Positions 16,448 through 24,798 of a stretch of DNA of 34,477 nucleotides are shown here, piece by piece. The notes under the pieces are model-generated. The model was not told where the DNA came from, did no database searches, and saw only the letters and a program-made list of their open reading frames with translations. Source of the stretch: a virus; IMG/VR virus record IMGVR_UViG_3300032523_000296, positions 1 through 34,477 of that record; one strand, 5' to 3'. Positions within the stretch are counted from its first letter, which is position 1, and each line of letters opens with the position of its first letter. The position numbers were made by a program, and so were the translations under genes.

Positions 16448-16493
16448 AAAAAATGTAAAGGGGCCTCAAAGAAGGGGTATGAGGCCCCTTTAC
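16448..16493 (-). terminator. Intrinsic terminator after the major capsid gene
   Basis: A perfect 14-bp inverted repeat (16455-16468 with 16480-16493; GTAAAGGGGCCTCA/TGAGGCCCCTTTAC) has an 11-nt loop. On the minus strand it is followed by A then six T residues (16453-16448). It begins 8 nt after the capsid stop codon. The GC-rich stem plus U-tract makes this the clearest Rho-independent terminator in the window. Confidence 0.9.
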
Positions 16494-16501
16494 AGGTACT
16501 A

Positions 16502-17635
16502 CTAGTTTGTGTAGACCTTGCAAATTGCCTGGTCTGTGATTACGCCAAGACCCCAAATTGCGTACCATGCAAGAGCGTGTTCACGACCGAAGTCAAGAAC
16601 TCCACCATCACGTAGTTCAACTGGGAGTGAGATTGCGTGACCAAATGCGTTGTCACCAATCATGATTGATTCGTAAACTTCAGCAGCGTTTCCTGTTGCT
16701 GATGTTAGGTAACCTGCTTCTGCTGTGTAAGAAGCAGACTCTGGGTTTCCACCTGAACCTGGGGCGGTGTTAGCCTTTACAGGAACAACACCCTGGTCTG
16801 CTGGAGCACCAGCAAAACTTGATGTGGTGTATGAAGCGTTAACTGCCAACTTCTTAACCTGTGTTGTTTCGATGAATACTACGTCGTATAGACGACCGAT
16901 TTCACCTAGCATGAAGTTTCCTGGAGCAGCGTACTTTGTAACTTCGATGAACTCTGGGTTCGAACGAATGTCACGTGACTGCTTAGGATGGATGAACTGA
17001 ACGTATGTCTCACCTAAGCGAGGGATGTTCTTTGATGCAAGTGTTAGTGCTGCATCCTTGATAGAGCCAGGTGTCAACTTGTGGTTTCCATCTAGGTCTG
17101 AAATTGCTGTTCCAGCAGTTCCTTCAGCGTATGTGTTGAAGGTTGTTGAGGCTGATAGACCTGAACGGTCATAACCAAATACTGCAGATGTTGCAGCACT
17201 TAGTGTGTTGCGAGCCTGTAGGTCTAGGTACTGTGCCATGTGGCGACCTAGAAGACGGGAAGCAGAAGCCATAACGTCATCGAATGATGCGTTAAGAAGT
17301 AGTTCAGAAACTGCTACTGCGTAGCCGTGCTCTGCAACTGTAATTGCAATCTGCTCTGCTGTTAGAGCGTTTGTTGTAAGACGTACACCTTCTGTAAGTG
17401 GTGCTGGGTCTACAGCAAAGTTCTTGTAACGAAGGAAGTTCACACGAAGACCTGGTGCTACACCAAGTTCAGTCTTCTTAACTGCGAATTGTTCGAAACG
17501 AAGAATTGGCATTGCCTGGAACAAAATCTCTTTTGACCAGATGGTTTGAATTGCATTGTTAAGCGTTGTGTTAGTACCGCTATACGCGGTAGGTGCTGCA
17601 GCCAACTGGCTGGAGCCTGTAATCGCTGATGCCAT
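16502..17635 (-). CDS. Major capsid protein, N4-gp56 family
   Basis: A 377-residue protein. The pattern of the first half fits the N4-gp56-type HK97-fold capsid family: LNNAIQTIWSKEILFQAMPI near the N-terminus, then FAVKKTELGVAPGLRVNFLRY, then APLTEGVRLTTNAL, and EHGYAVAVSELLLNASFDDV. The later IHPKQSRDIRSNPEFIEV and FMLGEIGRLYDVVFIETTQV also match conserved capsid segments. Ala/Gly/Thr-rich composition without membrane segments is as expected. Scaffold-like and portal genes lie directly upstream and a strong terminator directly downstream, as for a highly expressed coat gene. Start at ATG with AAAGG about 11 nt upstream. Confidence 0.9.
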   Translation of the reverse strand: MASAITGSSQLAAAPTAYSGTNTTLNNAIQTIWSKEILFQAMPILRFEQFAVKKTELGVAPGLRVNFLRYKNFAVDPAPLTEGVRLTTNALTAEQIAITVAEHGYAVAVSELLLNASFDDVMASASRLLGRHMAQYLDLQARNTLSAATSAVFGYDRSGLSASTTFNTYAEGTAGTAISDLDGNHKLTPGSIKDAALTLASKNIPRLGETYVQFIHPKQSRDIRSNPEFIEVTKYAAPGNFMLGEIGRLYDVVFIETTQVKKLAVNASYTTSSFAGAPADQGVVPVKANTAPGSGGNPESASYTAEAGYLTSATGNAAEVYESIMIGDNAFGHAISLPVELRDGGVLDFGREHALAWYAIWGLGVITDQAICKVYTN

Positions 17636-17680
17636 TTATGGCACAACCTTTCTATAGTTGTTGTTGTTAGGTTAATTAAA

Positions 17681-18436
17681 TTACCCGAACAGTCCTCGCC
17701 CACGATTACCTGCTGCTTCGCCAAGTAATTTGGCTCTTTGCTTCGCATAATCCGCCAATGACATATCCCGAATTGCTTCGGGTGAGTACGAACGTTGTTC
17801 CGAGTCGTTATCGAGAGGTCCTGATGCTGGAGCAGTTATACGTGCTCCCGCCATTTCTCTACGTGCACTGGTCATAGCCTGTGCTGCAGAGTCGAGAATA
17901 CGAACAGACTTGTCTTTCAGATTAGCAATGCTCTGTTCAATCTCATCGCTATTGTTTCCTTCAATCAAATCAATGAGTTCAGGAATGATGTTATCTCGTT
18001 CCTGTTCAAGGCGTTGTTGACGGTAGTTATTTAGTTCTTGAAAATTGCGTTCTTGGTCAAGTAGTGCAAATGCACGTTCTCTTTCAAGACGCTCTGCGTC
18101 TAGTTGAGACTGAAATTCTTTTTCCTTCTTTTCCAAGAGGGAACGAACATCCATCTCATCTTCCAATTTTTTCTGTTCTTCTAAAACAGACTGTTGACGA
18201 GAACGGTCTTCTTCCGCTGCACGGTCATCACGCTCCTTCTTCAGGTTTGCAAGTTCGTCTTTCAACTTTTCAAGTTGTGGATATAACTTCGCCTTCTCTT
18301 GTTCACGAGCACGAACAATGTCGTCTTGTGAAAACCCAAGAGTGTTAGGCACAGTCTCCTCTAAACTTACAGATTCCATGATGGGAGCAGCAACAATTGG
18401 AGTTGCTACATCAACGTTTACTTCAGTGTTTTCCAT
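17681..18436 (-). CDS. Capsid scaffold-like protein
   Basis: A 251-residue acidic protein with a long predicted coiled coil from about 40 to 145 (Glu/Lys/Arg/Gln rich, for example KLKDELANLKKERDDRAAEE). A helical segment with IIPELIDLIEGNNSDEIEQS follows, and a basic C-terminal tail ends GNRGRGLFG. Such proteins immediately upstream of the capsid gene act as assembly scaffolds. I see no protease catalytic triad. Its start codon is embedded in an inverted repeat (18435-18449) that could tune its translation. Confidence 0.75.
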   Translation of the reverse strand: MENTEVNVDVATPIVAAPIMESVSLEETVPNTLGFSQDDIVRAREQEKAKLYPQLEKLKDELANLKKERDDRAAEEDRSRQQSVLEEQKKLEDEMDVRSLLEKKEKEFQSQLDAERLERERAFALLDQERNFQELNNYRQQRLEQERDNIIPELIDLIEGNNSDEIEQSIANLKDKSVRILDSAAQAMTSARREMAGARITAPASGPLDNDSEQRSYSPEAIRDMSLADYAKQRAKLLGEAAGNRGRGLFG

Positions 18437-18449
18437 AGTGATTCACTAT
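18435..18449 (-). promoter_or_regulatory. Inverted repeat covering the scaffold gene start codon
   Basis: ATAGTGA-T-TCACTAT is a perfect 7-bp inverted repeat with a 1-base centre. On the minus strand its second arm includes the AT of the ATG start. With only one base between the arms, an RNA hairpin would need to open at least the innermost pairs. Alternatively it could be a DNA operator. Either way it is placed to affect scaffold initiation. In the same intergenic gap there is a GCTTTTAAAAGC palindrome at 18497-18508 and a weak TCAGAT/ATCTGA stem near 18546-18562. Confidence 0.35.
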
Positions 18450-18566
18450 TCCGTTTCCTTTATCATTGTCCGAATACAGGTTTCCCTGTGTGTCCCGCTT
18501 TTAAAAGCCAATTTCACACGGTTTTAAGGTGTTTGTCTGGCTAAATCAGATATTTAATCTGAAATT

Positions 18567-20306
18567 TTAGGTGTCTCTATCAACGGCTCTTCTTTGCGGA
18601 ATTTTAGTTCCGTAAGCCTCTGTTACTAAACGAGTACGTAGTTCTGACTCCTGCATGTTTGCAGCCATTGCACCCTCTTGATTTGCAGGGTTTTCAATGT
18701 TTTCTGGAGTTGGAGCACCATCAACCTGGTCTCCCATTACATCTCCATCACCAAGTACGGTTGGTTGTAGAGGTATAGCACCTTCGCCACCAGGACCTGG
18801 AATCATGCCTGTTAAGTCTTGAATCTCTTTCTGAATCTGTGTCTTTAATAAAGTCATGGCTCCGTCAGACAGAGCATCGTCACGAAGTTCTGAACGAATC
18901 TCCTGCAACTTCTCCTCTGGGAACTCTTCGCCAAGTTGACGCAAAGCACCTTCTTTAGACTCAAGTCCCATACCAAGTTTAGTTTGAATTTCGTTAAGAA
19001 CAATGAGTTTATCTAAAGGCAACGGTGATGGGAACTGAACATGGTTTTGATAAGTCAGTGGGTCATTAATATCCAGTTTAACTAGTTGTTCTGGCTTAAT
19101 AGGACCATCTTCATCAGGATTGTAAACAAAAGTCTCTGGCTCTTTTACTGCTAGGTTCAGAAGAATTAGTTCATTGATTTTCTCTATCCCGATACCGTAT
19201 TGAGCAACCTTTTGTGAATAGCGATTCATCAATGGCTGATACTGAATAGAAAGAGCAACACCTGATGTGTTGGAGATTGCTTGAACTTGTCCCAATGCGG
19301 TTTCTGGAATGTTCATCATTTCGTGCATAGAACGCTTTAGAAGTTCTAGGTACTTAAGTGCTCCTTCAATACCAGAGGCTCCGCCTTCAAGGTTAAACAC
19401 TTGAGCGTCTTTAGGTAAGCCTCCCCATACTTTCTTTGCACCTTTTTCTAAGTTAGATGCTTTAGCACCAACAATGACTGTCACAGGAGAAGCGTGATAG
19501 TTAATGATGTCTGCTACGTCTGTGGAAATTTCATTGTATGCACGGTTAATAGTGATGATGTCGTGACAATCTGCAAGACCCCAAGGAGAACCAGCAACAG
19601 GAACATTTGCAATATGTACGATTGGAATAGTGCCCAGAGGATTAGGGCGAGAGTCAATTAATTCATCGTTAATGTATTCTTCAATGATGTCGTCAGTAAG
19701 AATCTCTGTGTATGTAAAGACTTGTCGAGTACCTTCTAAAGAAGTTCCCCAAAAACGATACTTCTGTTTAAATCTAAGTAAGCGGTTTCTATCGTGTGGG
19801 TGAAACTCAGGAAATGCAAAAGCAGAGTTCATAGGCAAAATGCGAACACGACCTGGATGAATACGACCAATAGCGTCGGTCCATGCTTCTTCGTAAGCGA
19901 CCTTTACAAAACAATCGCCAGTAATTCCACCTTGCTGTGCCATCTCAAGTAGCACACGCATTTTGTCATTATCTACTTCCCAAACACGTTGTAGACGGTC
20001 TGGAATGATTGCTTCCGTTGCTTTGGGAGAACGGAAGTAAATCCCCTTACCAAATGTAAATCGTGCTAAGTAATCATTGAATGCTCTGTAATAGTTAACT
20101 GCAATTTGTGCTTCGCCTGATTCGCGACGATAACCCCAATGGTGACCAAGATACATTGCCCAGTTAAGTGAGTAACGATTTAATCGTGGACCATGTACTT
20201 CAAATTCTTCATCTGCTAATTCAACAAGTCCTAAAGGAGAAATAGAGATGGTTAAGTCAGATGACGCAGCCCTATAACTAGGAGGCGAGAAATCTACAAA
20301 ACTCAT
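18567..20306 (-). CDS. Portal protein
   Basis: A 579-residue protein with typical portal features. The N-terminal part contains LNWAMYLGHHWGYRRE and NYYRAFNDYLARFTFGKGI. A central stem/clip region has IPIVHIANVPVAGSPWG and YNEISTDVADIINYHASPV. The helical signature IPETALGQVQAISNTSGVAL then leads to LMNRYSQKVAQYGIGIEKIN. It would form the dodecameric DNA-entry ring and dock the terminase. Acidic, helical C-terminal sequence (from about 440) and a low-complexity tail are usual. It follows an 87-residue basic gene with a 12-nt gap; ribosome site AGGG, 7 nt from ATG. Confidence 0.9.
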   Translation of the reverse strand: MSFVDFSPPSYRAASSDLTISISPLGLVELADEEFEVHGPRLNRYSLNWAMYLGHHWGYRRESGEAQIAVNYYRAFNDYLARFTFGKGIYFRSPKATEAIIPDRLQRVWEVDNDKMRVLLEMAQQGGITGDCFVKVAYEEAWTDAIGRIHPGRVRILPMNSAFAFPEFHPHDRNRLLRFKQKYRFWGTSLEGTRQVFTYTEILTDDIIEEYINDELIDSRPNPLGTIPIVHIANVPVAGSPWGLADCHDIITINRAYNEISTDVADIINYHASPVTVIVGAKASNLEKGAKKVWGGLPKDAQVFNLEGGASGIEGALKYLELLKRSMHEMMNIPETALGQVQAISNTSGVALSIQYQPLMNRYSQKVAQYGIGIEKINELILLNLAVKEPETFVYNPDEDGPIKPEQLVKLDINDPLTYQNHVQFPSPLPLDKLIVLNEIQTKLGMGLESKEGALRQLGEEFPEEKLQEIRSELRDDALSDGAMTLLKTQIQKEIQDLTGMIPGPGGEGAIPLQPTVLGDGDVMGDQVDGAPTPENIENPANQEGAMAANMQESELRTRLVTEAYGTKIPQRRAVDRDT

Positions 20307-20318
20307 GTATTTACCCTA

Positions 20319-20582
20319 CTACTTCTTACGCTTGTCTTTGGCTTTTTTAACAGGTTTTTTTGCGTTTTCTGTTTTTTCTTTACGTGTCTTATTAAATTGT
20401 TTTTCCTGCAATTTTTGTCGTTGCACAACTGGGTCGTTACTATCTATAAATTTTCCACCTGATTGGACGTATCTTTCGTGCACCCAGTGACTTGCAGCAG
20501 GGTTTGGGTACGTTGAGTACTTTGCCTTTGCTTGAGCAATTACCATCGCCCATAATTTTTCATTTCCAGGTTTCTGAGCCAC
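20319..20582 (-). CDS. Small lysine-rich protein upstream of portal
   Basis: An 87-residue protein with GTG start (complement of 20580-20582) after AAAGGATT. Residues 1-50 contain a compact block (YSTYPNPAASHWVHERYVQS, then GGKFID) that looks like a folded domain with conserved aromatic residues. The rest is strongly basic (KKPVKKAKDKRKK), suggesting nucleic-acid contact. The gene position just before the portal suggests a packaging or head-related role, possibly DNA binding. I do not recognise the family by name. Confidence 0.6.
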   Translation of the reverse strand: MAQKPGNEKLWAMVIAQAKAKYSTYPNPAASHWVHERYVQSGGKFIDSNDPVVQRQKLQEKQFNKTRKEKTENAKKPVKKAKDKRKK

Positions 20583-20607
20583 TTGAATCCTTTACAGAAT
20601 GCTTGTT

Positions 20608-20630
20608 CCCCCTAGGACAATCCTAGGGGG
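20608..20630 (-). terminator. Perfect hairpin without U-tract
   Basis: CCCCCTAGGA (20608-20617) and TCCTAGGGGG (20621-20630) form a 10-bp perfect stem with a 3-nt loop, between the 131-residue gene and the portal-associated genes. On neither strand is it followed by a T-run. It may therefore be an RNA-processing or mRNA 3'-end stabilising hairpin rather than a strong intrinsic terminator. Confidence 0.5.
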
Positions 20631-20650
20631 TTCAAGGGGTTATAACTTAA

Positions 20651-21046
20651 TTAGTCGTTTACGACAGTTGGTGAAACACGTTGTGTGCGTCCACCTGAGC
20701 GAACAGCAACTTCAACGATTTGTTCTGCGTAATCTGTGTATGAACCATGTGAGAACTCATTCAAGAATGTTGGAGCCTCTGTCCATGCTGCAGAACCTAC
20801 GTGTGCACGTTCCTGCATTGTCTCCTGTGCTGACTTCTGCCATACAGGTGCATTGCGGTTTGGACGACCTGGAGCAACTGCTGAACCTTGTGCAATGCCC
20901 TTTTCAAAATCATTTGGTACATCTGTATCTGTTGCAATACCTTCTTCAAAACGAAGTGGACCACGACGTGTTGCGTTTCCTGCTTCTTTCATTTCGTAAA
21001 CATTTGTTCCTTTTTCTGGGAACATAGGGTTTGGTGCTAGTGTCAT
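20651..21046 (-). CDS. Small probable virion protein between terminase and portal
   Basis: A 131-residue soluble protein with a strong ribosome site (AAGGAG, 5 nt before ATG). It is polar and poor in predicted long helices or hydrophobic runs (MTLAPNPMFPEKGTNVYEM, later NRNAPVWQKSAQETMQE), suggesting an extended, partly disordered protein. It sits between terminase and portal, a common place for small decoration or packaging-associated proteins. I do not recognise its family. The downstream hairpin at 20608-20630 could protect its mRNA 3' end. Confidence 0.55.
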   Translation of the reverse strand: MTLAPNPMFPEKGTNVYEMKEAGNATRRGPLRFEEGIATDTDVPNDFEKGIAQGSAVAPGRPNRNAPVWQKSAQETMQERAHVGSAAWTEAPTFLNEFSHGSYTDYAEQIVEVAVRSGGRTQRVSPTVVND

Positions 21047-21137
21047 TATGACTCCTTATAAGGTTAGTAAAGCGGAATGGCCTATTCCAGGTATGAGTGT
21101 GTCGGATTTTTTAAAATAAAACCCGATTAACTCACTA

Positions 21138-22736
21138 CTAATTTTTACTGTAAAAAGGGCTGCTTGTAAGGACAACCTCTGGCATAACTAGGTCTTTTGT
21201 GAGGGAGCAAGCAATAGCCAAAGAGTCCACGTAGTCATCATGGGCATACGACTCATCAGGAGCAGCCACCATAAAGTTAGGGCCTTTGTACTGAACTTCT
21301 GCATCCACCATTTGTTGATAGAAACGCTTCCAGGTTCTAAGGCGACGTGTTTTTGCATGAGCGGGATAACCAAGCATTTTTCTTTGGATAAGTGCTTGTA
21401 GGTGTTTAAATCTAGCCGATTGTTCTGTAGAACTAGATGTTATAGGAGCAACCTCTGCTCTTGGTAATAACAACTTTAAACGTTGGGCTACAGCATCTCC
21501 AACTCCGTTAGCGTCAACACCAACAGCCAAGACATCGTAGTTAGCAAGGAAAGCCACAATTTGGTAATACTGCTCTTCCCAATCATCGCCTTGAATTTCT
21601 AACCAATTTAAAACGCGATGTTCAAAGTAACCAAACTCATCTGGCCTATCCCAGTCAACCCACACAACAGTAACAACTGTCGAGTCTAATTTACGAGCAG
21701 GGTCAATACCAACAACAACTGGGGTCTGGTGCCATACCTTCACAAGTTCCTGAGAGGTATCTCCTAAGTCATCCATAACTCCAGAGGTAATAAACATTCC
21801 TCGCTCAAGGAGCCACTTGCAGCAATACGACATTTGGAACTCGTCTGAGTCCTCACCAATACGGAGCATCTCTTTCTTAATAAACTTTTGATAATTGTCA
21901 TTGAACTTAGATACTTCTTTATAATCCCATTGGAAGTGGTTTTGTCTTGCTGCACGTGTGGTTTGACGACGCTTGTTCAATTGTATAGCACGATAAAAAT
22001 TGTTCTTACTTGTTGTTGGAGTGCCTGTTTTAACCATAGTTCCTGCATAGTATGCAAGCATTGGAGAGATTGATTTAGACACTACAAAGTCATCTGCTTC
22101 TTGACACTCGTCAATAACAATCAAATGGAAAGACTTAGACTCAATCTTTGCACGAGGGTTAGCAGTCATCATTGTGATTGTTGAGCCAGACTTCTTAAGT
22201 TTAATCATTCGTGTAACTCCACCAATACGTGCAGCAGAATCATCAATTTCTGGGTCTCCAAGAATTTCTAATGCACGTTCAGAAGTAAGGCGAGTTACTG
22301 TACGACCAAACAAAGTTTCAGCCTGTCCTTCAGTTGGTGCAAACAATCCAACCCATAATCCATCTTTAAACTTACCAAGCAAATCAGGATACAACTTAGC
22401 AAGTCGGGGTAATAAAATCATTAACGTTGCCACTGTATCTGCAACAGTTTCAGATTTACCTGACTGACGTGCTGCTAATGCAGTTATCTCTTCACCGTCA
22501 TTAATAATTACAGACTCAATAACACGACGTGCTAATGGCTTTTGATATGGGTGTAAATCATGACCAACAAGAACAACAAGAAAGTCCATAATTTTATCTA
22601 TGAGTTTTTCAACAAACTGTTGAGAAAGTTCGTCTAAGTCATCTTCAACTTCAAGAGGTGGCTGTTCTTCATCGTCACTTGCGTAAAGTTCGGGATTAAT
22701 TTCCTCAAACTTTTCATCGTCAAAATCTATATTCAT
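21138..22736 (-). CDS. terL: Terminase large subunit
   Basis: A 532-residue DNA-packaging motor ATPase and nuclease. The Walker A is ARQSGKS (89-95) and Walker B is LIVIDECQ (205-212), with acidic D209/E210. A motif-III-like TGTPTTSKNNF follows near 238-247. The C-terminal RNase H-like nuclease shows its acidic residues in GIDPARK (D345), GVDANG (D408) and HDDYVDSL (D501, D502, D505). The acidic first 40 residues are unusual but harmless to the fold. Ribosome site AAGGA is 6 nt from ATG. A stem-loop with a UUCG loop lies just upstream. Confidence 0.95.
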   Translation of the reverse strand: MNIDFDDEKFEEINPELYASDDEEQPPLEVEDDLDELSQQFVEKLIDKIMDFLVVLVGHDLHPYQKPLARRVIESVIINDGEEITALAARQSGKSETVADTVATLMILLPRLAKLYPDLLGKFKDGLWVGLFAPTEGQAETLFGRTVTRLTSERALEILGDPEIDDSAARIGGVTRMIKLKKSGSTITMMTANPRAKIESKSFHLIVIDECQEADDFVVSKSISPMLAYYAGTMVKTGTPTTSKNNFYRAIQLNKRRQTTRAARQNHFQWDYKEVSKFNDNYQKFIKKEMLRIGEDSDEFQMSYCCKWLLERGMFITSGVMDDLGDTSQELVKVWHQTPVVVGIDPARKLDSTVVTVVWVDWDRPDEFGYFEHRVLNWLEIQGDDWEEQYYQIVAFLANYDVLAVGVDANGVGDAVAQRLKLLLPRAEVAPITSSSTEQSARFKHLQALIQRKMLGYPAHAKTRRLRTWKRFYQQMVDAEVQYKGPNFMVAAPDESYAHDDYVDSLAIACSLTKDLVMPEVVLTSSPFYSKN

Positions 22737-22756
22737 TTAGGTCCTTAAACAGAGAA

Positions 22757-22772
22757 GCCCACCGAAGTGGGC
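22757..22772 (-). terminator. UUCG-capped hairpin in terminase leader
   Basis: GCCCAC/GTGGGC arms flank CGAA on the plus strand, so the minus-strand RNA has a stable UUCG tetraloop. It is followed by TTCTCTGTTTAAGG, a weak pyrimidine run leading into the terminase ribosome site. It may be a leaky terminator or RNA-stability element. A -10-like TATACT lies upstream on the minus strand (22813-22818), without a convincing -35. Confidence 0.45.
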
Positions 22773-22828
22773 CACCCCGTGTTCTTCAAGGGAGAGAAGT
22801 GAAGACGCGATAAGTATAGCGGTAAAAG

Positions 22829-23059
22829 TCATCGACGTTTCAGTTCCTTAATAATTTCTAGTAAGGCTTCTGCTCCTAATTCCGAATCCATTAATAACTC
22901 TTTATTAGATGACCTTTGCCATCCTGTTATTTCTTTGCCGATAATGTATAAAGCGTTTTCTGCCCAATTAACTAATTCAGGAGTTGCTAAGTTAGAGATA
23001 CGCTTCTGTATCTTCGTCTGGGGCTGGTGTCCATCCCGCTTTTTCCGTAAAGTCATCAT
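22829..23059 (-). CDS. 76-residue helical protein overlapping its upstream gene
   Basis: Begins MMTLRKKRDGHQPQTKIQKR at the ATG complementary to 23057-23059, inside the upstream gene (68-nt overlap in another frame). GGAGG lies about 10 nt before it, which supports this start. The basic N-terminus leads into a helical domain (ATPELVNWAENALYIIGKEI, then LGAEALLEIIKELKRR). The repeated 'A.E.L..I' pattern suggests a small helical bundle. It lies directly before the terminase gene, where small terminase subunits often occur, but no HTH is evident, so that role is speculative. Confidence 0.55.
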   Translation of the reverse strand: MMTLRKKRDGHQPQTKIQKRISNLATPELVNWAENALYIIGKEITGWQRSSNKELLMDSELGAEALLEIIKELKRR

Positions 23060-23300
23060 AAGTTACATCCCTCCGTTTTAAAGCCGAGTTTAGTGCATCT
23101 TCTTCGTTTTTAGACCCCTGCCATTTGCCTACAACTAAAATGTATTTAAATGGGAGCCTAACCATAAGGGGTTCGCCAAAGCGGTATGGAGCAGTGATTT
23201 CTTGGGTCCAACCCTTTGTTTGTATCTTTTTATTCCAAATCAAGGGTTGACGAATAATTTGTATGAACCGTTGTGTTCCGATGTCGTAGACCTTTGGCAT
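22992..23300 (-). CDS. Hypothetical protein, 102 residues
   Basis: It starts at ATG 3 nt after the KTSC-domain gene stops. The sequence is mixed alpha/beta with GTQRFIQIIRQPLIWNKKIQ and RLPFKYILVVGKWQGSKNEE; the acidic C-terminus (WTPAPDEDTEAYL) is the part overlapped by the next gene. No membrane segment, signal peptide or metal motif is present. I do not recognise it. The location in the packaging block points to a virion or packaging accessory role. Confidence 0.6.
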   Translation of the reverse strand: MPKVYDIGTQRFIQIIRQPLIWNKKIQTKGWTQEITAPYRFGEPLMVRLPFKYILVVGKWQGSKNEEDALNSALKRRDVTYDDFTEKAGWTPAPDEDTEAYL

Positions 23301-23303
23301 TGT

Positions 23304-24122
23304 TTACCGTTTCTTTTTATTGCCTTTGCTGGACTTTAATGCTGTTGTAGTTTGTCTGTTTGCTTTTGACTTGGGGATTAACCCTTGCTTCTGTTTGTCA
23401 CGACCTACCTTGCCACCAGTTTTAGTAGCACGGTTGTCATACTCAAAAAAGATTTGGTTAGTACGAGCAATACGATACAGGGTTTCACGAGCATAAGTAG
23501 GGACGCTGCCCATATCTGCAATGCCGTGTGGGTGGCTATCTAAATAGCGAAGAATAAAACGGCCCTTGGAGTAAGCAGCCTTAAATGAAGACCATGTGGT
23601 TGCTTTAACATCGTGGTAGTTATAAAAAGTACCATCACGAAACACAACGGTTAATACTTCTCGTTTTCTGTCATAACCCGCAGCAACTGTACGTGGTCTT
23701 TTGTAATTCATTGACGAGGTTGGAATAATGCTTAATGGTGCTGGTCCATCGGAGTAATCACGAGGGTCATCAGCAAAGTTTGTTCCTGCAGGTCCCTTAG
23801 ATAAATCATAAGGGTCGTAATAATTTCCAGCCTTTTCATAATCTTGAAGACCTTCAGATAAGTCATCTTCTAAATCTTCATAGTCATCATGATAAATAGC
23901 CATGGCATCAAAGTATTCTGAGCCAGGTGCAACAGGGAGTGCTCCTGGTAAAGAGTTAAGAACATTAACCCTTGAATCCAGGAGACTCCCCATGCCTTGA
24001 ACTTCTTTATTAGAAATTCCGTACATACCTGCTGTAGGGTCGAGATTGCTCATCAAATCTGATGCAGAGGGCATCGGTTGGGTCTGACGACCACCGCTAC
24101 CAGCATTTCGTGCTACAGCCAT
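23304..24122 (-). CDS. KTSC-domain protein
   Basis: A 272-residue protein. Residues about 137-192 match the KTSC domain: tyrosine-rich YDRKREVLTVVFRDGTFYNY followed by a helix with FKAAYSKGRFI. The domain is named for a lysyl-tRNA-synthetase C-terminal relation and is frequent in phage and bacterial small proteins of unclear function. The first 130 residues are low-complexity and acidic (ends of YHDDYEDLEDDLSEGLQDYE), probably disordered. The C-terminus is very basic (SKANRQTTTALKSSKGNKKK). It may be a virion protein with a nucleic-acid-binding tail; role inferred only from composition. Confidence 0.7.
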   Translation of the reverse strand: MAVARNAGSGGRQTQPMPSASDLMSNLDPTAGMYGISNKEVQGMGSLLDSRVNVLNSLPGALPVAPGSEYFDAMAIYHDDYEDLEDDLSEGLQDYEKAGNYYDPYDLSKGPAGTNFADDPRDYSDGPAPLSIIPTSSMNYKRPRTVAAGYDRKREVLTVVFRDGTFYNYHDVKATTWSSFKAAYSKGRFILRYLDSHPHGIADMGSVPTYARETLYRIARTNQIFFEYDNRATKTGGKVGRDKQKQGLIPKSKANRQTTTALKSSKGNKKKR

Positions 24123-24138
24123 TTAATTACTCCTTAGA

Positions 24139-24798
24139 TTACGCTGATGCTGCCCAAGGTGTAATTGTAACTGCTGCACCGACTGCTGTTGTTGCAGCAC
24201 CGCCAGCAATTGTCTGTGACTTGATTGTTCCTGCTGCACCTGTTAGTGCTGTTCCAGGTGTGATAGCACCTGTGTTTGCAACAGTAAATCCTGTACCAGC
24301 GATAATAAGTGTGCTTCCTGAACCGCTAGTTACAGAGAAAGTACCAACAAGTGCTGCTGGAATACCTGTTCCTGCAATGATGGTGACCTTAGTTCCTACA
24401 GCCCATGTGGTTGTTCCACCAGCAACGGTTACAGTTGCTGCGGTTGTAGTTATTGCGTTAATGCCAGTTGGCTGTGTAGCCGTGTTTGTTGCACCTGCTG
24501 CAGTCGTAACTGTAAGACCTGAGTCCTTCATAACGTCATCAGCATTTGCTGTTGTCATACCAAGAACACTCTTAACTAGAACGTAGTCGGTTGGACCTGC
24601 TACGTCAGAACCTGGTGTGTTTGGTGTGTACTGTGGGTATCCATTCCAACCTGATTCTAGGTTGATGTGGTCGCCAAGTGATAGGTCTAAGCGGGTTGTA
24701 CGAGAATCGTTGCCTTGTGGAGCAATGTTGCCCCATACAAAATCAACTGCGATTTCTCCTGCGGTGTCTAATTGAGCACCTGCGTTGTTTACTGCCAT
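24139..24798 (-). CDS. Ala/Thr/Gly-rich beta protein, probable virion decoration
   Basis: A 219-residue protein with a globular-looking first half (GDHINLESGWNGYPQYTPNT, then DYVLVKSVLGMTTANADDVM). The second half is almost entirely Ala, Gly, Thr, Val and Ile (TTTAATVTVAGGTTTWAVGT). The alternating pattern predicts beta-sandwich or repeat structure of the kind seen in capsid decoration and fibre proteins. The ribosome site GAGGAAA precedes ATG. It sits in the packaging/head-gene run, which favours a head decoration role. I cannot assign a family. Confidence 0.6.
   Translation of the reverse strand: MAVNNAGAQLDTAGEIAVDFVWGNIAPQGNDSRTTRLDLSLGDHINLESGWNGYPQYTPNTPGSDVAGPTDYVLVKSVLGMTTANADDVMKDSGLTVTTAAGATNTATQPTGINAITTTAATVTVAGGTTTWAVGTKVTIIAGTGIPAALVGTFSVTSGSGSTLIIAGTGFTVANTGAITPGTALTGAAGTIKSQTIAGGAATTAVGAAVTITPWAASA

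Noticed and set aside
22829-23059. Small terminase subunit
   Set aside because: Position before terL is suggestive, but no helix-turn-helix or known small-terminase pattern is visible, so I did not name it so.
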